Below are positions 10,501-16,628 of a DNA stretch of 16,628 nt, in pieces; positions within the stretch are counted from its first letter, which is position 1; every line of letters starts with the position of its first letter. A model generated the notes under the pieces. It did no database searches and was not told the origin of the DNA. It saw only the letters and a program-made list of their open reading frames with translations. The position numbers were made by a program, and so were the translations under genes. Source of the DNA: Usnea hakonensis (lineage: Eukaryota > Ascomycota > Lecanoromycetes > Lecanorales > Parmeliaceae); contig BLJB01000167.1 in assembly GCA_013423325.1 (NCBI GenBank), positions 1 to 16,628 of the forward strand, written 5' to 3'.

Positions 10501-10843
10501 GGCTAACGTATCAAATAACCCTGTTATATTAAATAGGAGAGGCCTAGGGGAGGTAATAGAGGAAATCCCATTTATCGCTATAACGGGCCCTGTCCACCTA
10601 TTAAAGGCTTCTATACCTGATACTATTACAACAGTTACAGTAAATCTAGTACTCACCAGAAGTCAAAATCGCCCTTCCGCACTTACTATAGAGAATCTAA
10701 ATAAGCCCATATCTCCAATAGCTACCCATCCTTTACCTTCGGCAACTACTCTAAACAAATCTACCGCACCTACTATTAGTCCTATTATACCCTTAAAGCC
10801 TACATCTATACCTATATATCGTCTATTATATATAGACGTAAAA
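10490..10843 (+). other. Extra linker of about 100 codons in the gypsy1 integrase
   Basis: Between the REALDL block (to about 10490) and the DAIAF block (from 10844) there are about 118 codons. The same interval in gypsy2 (about 14790-14841) is only about 17. The linker is rich in Pro, Ser, Thr and Ile, contains LTRSQNRPSA near 10648-10680, and has almost no stops. No domain was recognised in it. Confidence 0.6.
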
Positions 10844-11130
10844 GACGCTATCGCGTTTACCGCAATAAAAATAAAATAGTACTATAATAGAAAACATTAC
10901 CCGCAATTCTTCTAAGTTAACGACTATATTAACCTACGCCTCTATAAGGGCTACAAAATCCCTGCCGGAGATCCGAAAAAAATAGGACCTTAGCTCGTTA
11001 GCCCCTTGAAGGTTATCGAAAGGATAGGTCGACTAGTATATCATCTATAACTTCCGAGTAATATAGCTATTTATAATATAATATTAATTACGCACCTTAA
11101 ACCGGCTACCGATCCAAAGTAAGACCCCTA
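10844..11130 (+). other. Integrase C-terminal GPY/F-type domain of gypsy1
   Basis: The segment reads DAIAF, a YYNRKHYPQFF block, VNDYINLRLYKGYKIPA and GP followed by LVSPLKVIERIG, then a YHL.LP block and ITHLKPATDPK. This is the GPY/F module that follows the core in Ty3/gypsy integrases. The Tyr after GP is replaced by a stop-derived residue here. The module is thought to help DNA binding and multimerisation. Confidence 0.75.
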
Positions 11131-11176
11131 CTACCGCACAAGATCTCCCCCCCCTACGGTAACGGTTAAAGGTAAG

Positions 11177-11355
11177 GAGGAATTTGAGATAGAGAAACTC
11201 GTGCGGAAACGAAAGATCCGTAGAGGTAAGGGCTAGGCAGTACAGTATTTAATTCGTTAGCACGGATATAGGCCGGAATATAATACTTAGTAATCTCTAA
11301 AAGATATAAAGGACACGGTCGTACTAGACGAATATAAAAAACTTTACGGTAATAC
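11177..11355 (+). other. Chromodomain at the C-terminus of gypsy1 pol
   Basis: The segment reads EEFEIEKLVRKRKIRRGKG, then YLIR, a stop in the place of Trp, HGY and PEYNT, two further stops in the place of Trp, then SLKDI and LDEYKKLYG. This matches the chromodomain pattern EIE.IL..R...G...YLVKWKGY. Such domains recognise methylated histone H3 and steer insertion of chromoviruses into heterochromatin, in keeping with this gene-free, RIP-rich location. Confidence 0.82.
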
Positions 11356-11650
11356 AGTAGGGCTTCATAATATAGTAGAATCTTCCAAATAGCTACAACC
11401 TCCGCCGAGCTGGGCGTAAAACGCAGTATAGGTCCCCTCGTTAGGACTATACATAATCCTGCCTCTGAAGTCAACAGCCGATCATGCTTACCGCAATCCT
11501 TATCGTTATACGACTACTATATACAAATCAGTTCCTACCACACTACTTAACTCATTATAATATACCTTTTAATAATATATCTTTTACCGCACTATATATA
11601 CAATATAGAGGTAGTTCGGCACTACGACGCGTCGCGGTAACGACCTCGCC

Positions 11651-13195
11651 GTGGCGATCTCGCGTTACAACTTAAACTTTAAACCGAACTCTCAAACCTC
11701 ACTTTACCTATATCTACCATCATACTATAACCACCACCACCCCCCTTTAATAAGTTATTTGAATCTAGTACCGTTCACCCTAGTACCGAGATCTAGTATA
11801 CTACTTAAATTTATCGCAGTCAAAACGCCCGTCATATTAGAGCTTAAATTAGACACTAAATTAAACACCCTAAGACTAGCTCCTTAGAGGTGGACTACTA
11901 ATGACCCTACTATATCCAAGTTTTATTTTGACGAAGTAAAAACCGATAATAGGCTACCCCCAGATAGACTAGATCTTAGCGATTTTTGGGTTATATAAGT
12001 TATTCGTTCCGATATTAAAGTAAAAGACCGTAGTACTAAGTAGCCAGCCGTTTTTACTAGGAAATAGCTCTCGTTAAAGTATATTAGTAAAGGCACTACC
12101 GCAAAGTATAAAGGAGTACAGGGCTAGTACTACTCCATAGTGTTCGACTACTAGGAGCTCCACGGGTAAGAAGGAGAAGATAAAGGATTAATTTACGCTA
12201 CTAAGATATAGCCTAATACGCGAAGCAAGTTCATCAACGGAGCCAAGTATAATATACTAACAAGTACTATAGGCACTGCTACTAATAAAACCCTTAAGAC
12301 TAGTACCGCCAGCAACAATACCTTAAAGGCTAAACCACCGCCGGCAAGTGCCGCCCGTAACGAAGCCCCTAAGACTACTACCGTAAACACGAAGAAGGGC
12401 AAAACCGCGTCTAATAAACACCTAAGACGTAATATACGAGGTACAGCAAAGACGATCTATACTACTACTATTACGGTAGACCCGTTTACTACCGCTACCG
12501 CAGAACCGTCCGCTATAGTAATTAATACGGACGCTAATAATTATTAAGCAAAGCGCCAGAAAACTTCCTATTTTTAGATACTAATTAAACTCCTCGAGTC
12601 CGACGAGGATAACGTAAAAGAAGGCGTATATAAGAGTTTAAGTATGGAAGTAGAACTATATAAGAAAAAGTACTAAGACGTCTATATAAAATTCCTTTAT
12701 TTAGTATAAATATTAAGAGCCCTCTATATTACCCTATAACCGATACTAATATATACGACTAACGCCCTTTCTATACTGAGAGAAAATAGTAAGAATATAA
12801 AGGATAGTAATACTAAAACCGCTAAAGAATACTACCGTACGAAAGCGGTAGATCTATAAGAATTGTATAACCCTATTGCCGCGTAACTAAACGTGTTAGA
12901 AGATAATTACCCAGTTATATATAATATACTATATAAACTTAATAATACCGAGTTCGACGCTTAGCTATAGAGGTAAGAAGGAGCCTAGATGCAGTTTCTA
13001 ATCGACGAAGATACCTCGGATTACGGTAAAGATAGTAGTAAAAGCCTTACTAACCTAGTAAGTATCCTTTTAATATATATAGTTTTTATCCGTAGCCGTT
13101 ATAGGAGCTTCCTAAGGCATCTTATTATCTATCGCCGCATAAGGAAAGATGTATTCCCGGTTTTCTTTTCAAAAGCACTCTATAGTTATCAATAA
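11651..13195 (+). pseudogene. ORF3 of gypsy1: degraded reading frame of unknown function
   Basis: After the stop cluster at 11558-11575 the same phase reopens and reads as protein-like sequence for about 514 codons, up to a stop at 13196. I do not recognise the product. The first part has ISRYNLNFKPNSQ and a segment FYFDEVKTDNRLPPDRLDLSDF (about 11924-11990), then LKYISKGTTAKYKGVQG near 12077-12125. A Lys/Thr/Ala-rich stretch at about 12230-12430 (for example TTTVNTKKGKTASNK) looks like a basic linker or nuclear signal. From 12590 the sequence is acidic and then helical, with heptad-like Leu/Ile. The hydrophobic run near 13045-13080 is probably made by RIP (Thr to Ile, Ala to Val, Pro to Leu) and is not a membrane segment. 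The GTG at 11651 need not be the start. No env-like signal peptide is seen. Confidence 0.55.
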
Positions 13196-13198
13196 TTA

Positions 13199-13655
13199 GT
13201 ACTCCATCTATATATTAAAGCGAATATACCTGACGTAACCAGATTACTATATTATAAATATTCCTATTTCAGAGTACGGTAACCCAGTAGTACCACGTTT
13301 CTATTACCGTAATAGTATTAGAGTTCTACTATATTTCCATTGCCGTAATAGTATTAGAGTTCTATTGCTAATGGTCGGGATACGAGCATTTTATTTTCAA
13401 TTATCAATTACTATAATCAATTAAACTTCCCTACTCGATCCAATACCGTTATATAGAGGAGATCACTTGAAAGCGTAACCTCCCACCTTTAAAATTAACG
13501 TATTAATCATTACAAGGAAGGAGTTTTATAATAGCGGCATTCAATTTCATTATCACTTTTCCTTATTTATTCGCGATTATCTACCCTATATAAGCAGTCG
13601 AATTCCATTATGGCTCCTTGCGTTACACTATCTATACATCGGGGCGACGCATTTT
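13199..13655 (+). other. 3' untranslated region of gypsy1
   Basis: I see no coding pattern here in any frame. The stretch keeps more CpA and TpG than the gene bodies and contains a tandem 36-base-period repeat at 13298-13364. A typical purine-rich segment closes it at 13656. Confidence 0.6.
13298..13364 (+). repeat. Two direct repeats of about 31 bp, period 36
   Basis: Copy 1 (13298-13328) and copy 2 (13334-13364) share an identical 22-base core beginning ccgtaatagtattagagt. Their left parts, tttctatta and tttccattg, differ only by C/T and G/A changes at CpA/TpG sites. They lie in the 3' untranslated region; their function is unknown. Confidence 0.8.
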
Positions 13656-13663
13656 GAGGAGGG
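13656..13663 (+). other. Polypurine tract of gypsy1
   Basis: The sequence gaggaggg lies seven bases before the 3' LTR, in the expected place for the plus-strand DNA primer. The gap tagcact between it and the LTR is longer than usual, so either the primer extends through it or the LTR edge is slightly off. Confidence 0.6.
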
Positions 13664-13670
13664 TAGCACT

Positions 13671-13832
13671 TATCACGGCACTATTACCAGTGTGACCATT
13701 GCTAAGGCACTAGTGGTAGTGCCGCATATTAGTTAGTGCCGCAGCACTTAGACAGATTTCTAGGTAGCATTAATTCAGACTTTTTGACACACTCCACTTT
13801 CGTTCATAGATCATGACGCAGAGGCCATGACA
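13671..13832 (+). repeat. 3' LTR of gypsy1 (162 bp)
   Basis: It starts tatcacggca, with the terminal TG changed to TA by a RIP-type transition, and ends ccatgaca. It has the same length as the 5' LTR and differs at eight sites, all CpA-to-TpA or TpG-to-TpA. The hairpin and the tagtgccgca repeats are kept. Confidence 0.92.
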
Positions 13833-13837
13833 TATAA
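13833..13837. repeat. 5-bp target-site duplication of gypsy1, right copy (imperfect)
   Basis: The bases tataa follow the 3' LTR and pair with tttaa at 4169-4173 with one mismatch. Position 13833 is a codon start of the LINE ORF1, in register with 4169. Confidence 0.6.
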
Positions 13838-14420
13838 CTAAATAGTCTCTTTAACTAAATACTATAAGTATTAGAAATATAGTTATATTACGAGAACGTA
13901 CTAAAACGAGGTATAGTATACTAAATATAATTAAATATATAATACCTGAATATATATAATAGTAGTACTAATAGTAGCCTTAGGATATATAGTATATAGG
14001 AAGAAAAGCTATACTATATATAATATAAACTACTAGTTTAAGATTAAAATAAAGAGGTATATAGCGAGGAGGTTCGCGAAGAAAAAATTATTCTATAGCT
14101 AATATTAGTAGGAAATAAATAATAAGGGGAGCTAAAGTAAAAAGGAGAAAATAAAGATAAAAGAATCTATAGCTTTAATCTAAAAAAATAGATCTAAAGA
14201 ACTAAAAGCTATACTTTAAAAAAGGATTAAAAAGAGTATAAATTAAAGCTAAAAACTTAATAAAAAGAAGTTAATCTAAATCCGGGTTAAAATTATTAAG
14301 ATTTAAGCTTTAGAGAAAGAAATCGTAATAGGAGAAATATAAATAATAGCGAAACCCTAATAGAGGTATAACTAAAATAGTATTTAGATCTATATATAGA
14401 TAGTAATATATATATAAAGA
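13838..14420 (+). pseudogene. LINE ORF1, C-terminal part with zinc knuckles, RIP-degraded (LINE B)
   Basis: The frame resumes from 4173. Codons at 13860, 13869, 13884 and 13899 are TAC or TAT exactly where a C-x2-C-x4-H-x4-C knuckle has TGC, TGT, CAT and TGC. A second set at 13917, 13926, 13938 and 13953 fits C-x2-C-x3-H-x4-C. A partial third, reading YTIYNINY, lies near 14010-14035. All ligands are lost to Tyr by RIP. Fungal Tad1-like ORF1 proteins end in such knuckles and bind nucleic acid. A long Lys/Gln-rich tail follows to about 14400, with heptads like SKKEKIKIKE. A stop near 14420 would end it; many earlier stops are RIP products of Gln codons. Confidence 0.7.
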
Positions 14421-14565
14421 AGTAGTAAGGTTTTTCCCTAATAGTATATATATAAGATAATAGTATTAAATAGTTTTCTTATTATAAGTTAATAAGAGTT
14501 AAAGGATCCCGTAATTACCTTTCGAAGTTTAGGTAGATATAACGTATAAATTCAAATTCAAAAAA
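14421..14565 (+). other. 3' untranslated end and tail of LINE B
   Basis: The stretch holds ordered matches to the end of LINE A at 50-176: cccgtaattacctttc (here near 14508-14523) and a closing tandem tail, aaattcaaattca plus a run of A. It abuts the right target-site duplication at 14566. No coding pattern is seen. Confidence 0.65.
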
Positions 14566-14578
14566 ATACTTAATAATA
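14566..14578. repeat. 13-bp target-site duplication, right copy (LINE B)
   Basis: The sequence atacttaataata is identical to 3100-3112. The A at 14566 could instead belong to the A run of the LINE tail, so the duplication is 12 or 13 bp. Confidence 0.8.
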
Positions 14579-15184
14579 TATTATTTATAGACGAATAGTA
14601 GTAATAAAAGGATAAATTAAATTATAGAAATTATACTACGCTTTTATATCTATATACTTAAGACTTTTAATAATTAGCCGAAAATATTACTCTATCTATA
14701 AGCTCTACTAAATAATCTTATATCTATAATAATAGCTAAGATATTTAATAAGCTAATATATAGCTTTAAGTTAAATAGACCTTTAGACCTTATAATAACT
14801 TAATCACTATAATAGGTCTATACTATTTTAAGGATTAAAGCTACTAATATTATTAATTTTATATAAATATTCTAAAAGCTCTATTATAATTAGAAGTATT
14901 AGTCGATATATTTTAAAAAAGGTTAAAAAGTACTACTATAATTATATAAAGACTACTCTATTCTATAGTCTATAAATACTATAAAGATAGATAAGCTTAG
15001 ATAATAATATATTAATCTATTTAATATTATTAAAAGGTATTATTTAGCTATCTTAAAATATTAGAGGGTATATCTAGTCTTCTTGATTATATAGTTAGAA
15101 CTATAGTCTAGAATAGATCTATATAATAGGCCTTTACTATAAAAGTTTAATATAGTCTATATTAAAAGTAATACTAATAAATTT

Positions 15185-15350
15185 AAGTTATATAAGATTA
15201 AATCCTTACTAAATAAGCGAGTAAGAAGATATAGAAAAGAATAGTCTATTAAATATTTAATATATTAGAAAGGATATAAAGCGAAATATAATTAGTAATA
15301 TAATATTAAGTACCTCGATAATATAATAGATTTAGTTAAATATAAAGATA
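15185..15350 (+). other. Chromodomain of gypsy2
   Basis: The order of residues (Y.I..LLNKRVRR, YLIY-x-KGY, LDNIIDLVK) fits a chromodomain. It sits after the integrase C-terminal part, as in gypsy1. The two elements are therefore both chromoviruses, but their chromodomain sequences differ clearly. Confidence 0.7.
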
Positions 15351-15351
15351 T

Positions 15352-15525
15352 ATTATTATAGTAACGAGAAGGCTTATTATAGTAAGTATTAAAAGACTTA
15401 TTATAGTAAGTCTTAGAAGATATATTATAGTAATAGTTAGAAGGCTCGGAAGGTTTATTATAGTAATAGTTAATAGAGTAGTTATTATAGTAATCTTAAT
15501 TATTATAATAATCTTAGTTATTATA
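15352..15525 (+). repeat. Degenerate tandem repeats of a PPQQ-coding unit
   Basis: The unit ttattatagtaa or close variants occurs about eight times: near 15353, 15374, 15398, 15422, 15455, 15482, 15500 and 15518, spaced 18-33 bases. In the gypsy2 frame each reads Leu-Leu-stop-stop, which is Pro-Pro-Gln-Gln after CCA/CAG/CAA to TTA/TAG/TAA changes. Between units lie REG, KD, ED and EGSEG. This is a low-complexity C-terminal tail. Confidence 0.7.
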
Positions 15526-15800
15526 GATATTCTTACCGGAAGCTAAAATATTAAAGTATCTATTAATAAAACCTTTATTACCTCTTACTATATCTATAAT
15601 ACTAAAGTATTTAATAAAGCCTTCGAAGCCTTCTATAACTAAATATATAATAGCCGTTATAGTACTAAAGTATTACTTATTAAAGCCTACTATAATAGTT
15701 ATAAAGGATTAATTAACGAAGCCTTCTATATAGTAAAAGCTACTAATATAATAGTATATTAGACTTATTATATTATATTTCTCTTATCGACTAGGTAGAA

Positions 15801-16169
15801 TCTTTTTATTATATATACTTTTTAGTATAGCTAGTTAAAAGATTCTCCTAAGAGACCTTTATAAACTTCTACTACTATATCTCTAAAGGCTTTTACTATA
15901 TATCTAAATTAATACTCTATTATAATAGTACTAGATTATAGTAAGATATATTAGAGATAGATAATAAAATTACTATATATTATATTCTAATATATCCTTT
16001 TATTAATATATTATATACTACTATAATAATTTTACTATATATAGTACTAGTATATCTTTTACGATATAGTTAGCGAGGACGCTATACTCTTTCTTTATTA
16101 GTACGCTATTATATTAAGTAACGTATTTATAACGTATTTACTTATATTTACATCTTTACTCTTACTATT
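15801..16169. other. AT-rich stretch without recognisable gene
   Basis: This is a heavily RIP-mutated stretch, nearly free of CpA and TpG. I found no protein pattern on either strand. By position it should be the 3' non-coding part of gypsy2, or its LTR. Confidence 0.5.
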
Positions 16170-16345
16170 ATTTAGGCTAGTGGCTCGGTAGGAGCCTCCT
16201 ATAGAGCCTAGTAGCCGTATATAAATAGACTTATCTTACTATAGAAATTCACTATCTTTCTACTACTTATTTACTATAGTTATACTATTTACTACCTCGT
16301 TGTTTACTACCACATATATTTACTTCTATTTGGATCTACTATTAT
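16170..16345 (+). promoter_or_regulatory. Less mutated island with a TATA-like box, possible LTR promoter
   Basis: The base composition changes here: gtggctcgg, ggagcctcc, cgttgtttac and ccacatat keep CpG, TpG and CpA. A tataaatag box lies at 16220-16228, followed by a pyrimidine-rich stretch with ttcactatctttctac. This arrangement (GC-rich block, TATA, CT-rich start region) resembles the U3/R part of a fungal LTR. No matching second copy is in the window and no TG...CA edges could be fixed, so a coincidental TATA in AT-rich DNA cannot be excluded. Confidence 0.35.
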
Positions 16346-16567
16346 AGCTATTTAAGATATTTAAAAAAGTTAGAAGTCTTATATATTAACTCGATCTTTC
16401 GCTATATTAAAGTATATATTTAGTAATTTTAATTATTTATTTAGAATAATTTTCTAGTTTTATTAAGAATTCTTATAACTATCCTTAATTTATATAATCT
16501 ATTATAGTATTAATAGAAGATAATATAGGCGTCTATATAATTAAAAAGCTACTAAAGAAATAGTAAT
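16346..16567. other. AT-rich stretch, no gene recognised
   Basis: The stretch is RIP-saturated DNA between the TATA-containing island and the LTR-like start at 16568. Short open pieces exist (for example IEDNIGVYIIKKLLKK near 16510-16560), but I cannot assign them to any family. Confidence 0.4.
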
Positions 16568-16628
16568 TGTCACGGAATATCAATGACTGGTATCATATAA
16601 TATGGAATGGTAATAATGTATATAGAAG
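16568..16628 (+). mobile_element. Probable start of another LTR, cut by the window end
   Basis: The sequence switches abruptly from RIP-saturated DNA to tgtcacggaatatcaatgac, with several TpG and CpA kept. Its first eight bases, tgtcacgg, equal the first eight of the gypsy1 5' LTR; the rest differs. It could be the 3' LTR of gypsy2 or the 5' LTR of a further insertion. Sequence to the right is needed to decide. Confidence 0.45.

Larger units (their letters stand above)
4766..11560 (+). pseudogene. gag-pol polyprotein of gypsy1, single frame, inactivated by RIP stops
   Basis: One reading frame holds every recognisable gag and pol motif: capsid (5552 is a codon start), protease DTS (7160), RT YVDD (8585), RNase H, integrase and chromodomain (11180). 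All lie in the same phase, so no programmed frameshift is needed. The order from the N-terminus is gag, Gln/Pro-rich stretch, C2H2-like finger, protease, RT, RNase H, zinc-binding and core integrase, GPY/F domain, chromodomain. TAA, TAG or TGA codons interrupt it throughout, typically where Gln, Trp or Arg is expected. The original start is uncertain: the frame is open from 4739, and an ATG may have become ATA. Three stops at 11558, 11570 and 11573 mark the likely end. The span is about 2,260 codons, longer than most gypsy polyproteins. Confidence 0.88.
4174..13832 (+). mobile_element. gypsy1: complete Ty3/gypsy chromovirus LTR retrotransposon, RIP-mutated
   Basis: This 9,659-bp element is bounded by two 162-bp LTRs that differ at only eight positions. 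Its internal order is primer-binding-site candidate, leader, one long gag-pol frame, a second reading frame (ORF3), 3' untranslated region and purine tract. The pol order (protease, RT, RNase H, integrase, chromodomain) places it in the Ty3/gypsy chromoviruses. It is inserted in ORF1 of LINE B with a 5-bp duplication. It is less mutated than the surrounding elements, consistent with being the youngest layer. At 9.3 kb the interior is longer than the 5-7 kb usual for this class. The extra length is mostly ORF3 and linker insertions. Stops in every coding region make it immobile by itself. Confidence 0.9.
3113..14565 (+). mobile_element. LINE B: Tad1-like non-LTR element with ORF1 only, interrupted by gypsy1
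   Basis: The element lies between 13-bp duplications inside the integrase of gypsy2. Without the 9.66-kb gypsy1 insertion and one copy of its duplication it is about 1.79 kb. It has a short leader, one long degraded frame that reads as a LINE ORF1 with zinc knuckles, a 3' untranslated stretch and a short tandem tail (aaattcaaattca then a run of A). There is no room for, and no trace of, an ORF2 endonuclease or reverse transcriptase. Normal LINE truncation removes the 5' end, which would have removed ORF1. An internal deletion or an ORF1-only non-autonomous element therefore fits better than ordinary truncation. The tail resembles LINE A. Confidence 0.75.
14579..15800 (+). pseudogene. Ty3/gypsy pol, right half of gypsy2: integrase C-terminus, chromodomain, Pro/Gln tail
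   Basis: The frame (tac at 14567) continues the integrase broken at 3112. QTNSSNKR at about 14588-14611 stands for family QTDGxSER, with the catalytic Glu apparently AAT/AAA. Then follow an LKTFNN block near 14660-14680 and a block like YSFKLNRPLDLI at about 14758-14793. A YFKKG...LLRLYKDYS-like module, and LEL with DLYNRPL (about 15115-15140), come next. A chromodomain at about 15185-15350 reads YKIKSLLNKRVRRY, YLIY, a stop-derived residue, KGYKAKY and LDNIIDLVKYKD. Beyond it a repetitive Pro/Gln-rich tail runs to about 15550, then a Lys/Pro-rich part with repeated aaagtat-based units to about 15700. The end of the frame is unclear. Many stops make it inactive. Confidence 0.72.

Noticed and set aside
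10453..10656. Minus-strand open frame of 67 codons
   Set aside because: It lies antisense to the low-stop integrase linker; there is no family resemblance.
11166..11474. Minus-strand open frame of 102 codons
   Set aside because: It lies antisense to the chromodomain and the pol C-terminus, where the plus-strand reading is clear.
12193..12402. Minus-strand open frame rich in Val, Leu and Ala
   Set aside because: It is the complement of the Lys/Thr/Ala-rich linker of ORF3 and resembles no known protein.
13045..13080. Transmembrane segment in ORF3, suggesting an env-like protein
   Set aside because: RIP turns Thr, Ala and Pro codons into Ile, Val, Leu and Ser, so hydrophobic runs arise artificially; no signal peptide or other env feature is visible.
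15352..15525. CRISPR-like array
   Set aside because: The repeats are short, degenerate, unevenly spaced and explained by a PPQQ-coding unit in the gypsy2 frame; the sequence is fungal.

Overview
The window looks like an AT-rich, gene-free block from a filamentous ascomycete (Pezizomycotina). It consists of transposable elements damaged by repeat-induced point mutation (RIP). CpA and TpG dinucleotides are almost absent outside one central element, and the coding frames are full of TAA/TAG where homologous proteins carry Gln, Trp or Arg. The elements are of types common in such fungi: a Tad1-like LINE and Ty3/gypsy chromoviruses. I see no host gene, tRNA, rRNA, CRISPR array or other intact gene.

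The layout is a set of nested insertions. The oldest visible layer is a Ty3/gypsy element, here called gypsy2, on the + strand. Its pol is split: RNase H and most of the integrase core lie at about 1676-3112, and the rest of the integrase, a chromodomain and a Pro/Gln-rich tail lie at about 14579-15800. Inside it is LINE B (3113-14565), bounded by a 13-bp target-site duplication (3100-3112 and 14566-14578). Removing one copy of the duplication restores the gypsy2 integrase frame. LINE B has an ORF1 with zinc knuckles and a 3' tail, but no ORF2. Inside its ORF1, just before the knuckles, sits the youngest layer: gypsy1 (4174-13832), a complete LTR retrotransposon with two 162-bp LTRs. Removing gypsy1 and one copy of a 5-bp duplication restores the ORF1 frame. 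On the left, a minus-strand 5'-truncated LINE reverse transcriptase (LINE C, about 177-1675) abuts gypsy2, and the 3' tail of another + strand LINE (LINE A, 1-176) abuts LINE C.

gypsy1 reads in a single frame from about 4766 to 11560: gag, a Gln/Pro-rich stretch, a C2H2-like zinc finger, protease, reverse transcriptase (YVDD intact), RNase H, integrase with an extra linker of about 100 codons, GPY/F domain and chromodomain. A second degraded reading frame of about 514 codons (ORF3, 11651-13195) follows and resembles nothing I recognise. A 3' untranslated region with a direct repeat and a purine tract precede the 3' LTR. All eight LTR differences are of RIP type. The right end of the window holds AT-rich sequence, a less mutated TATA-containing island (about 16170-16345), and at 16568 the apparent start of another LTR.

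The genes do not work together in the present sequence. Every coding region is broken by stop codons, and several catalytic residues are lost. Residue identities quoted as original are inferred by reversing C-to-T and G-to-A changes and by recalling family motifs. No alignment or database search was run.
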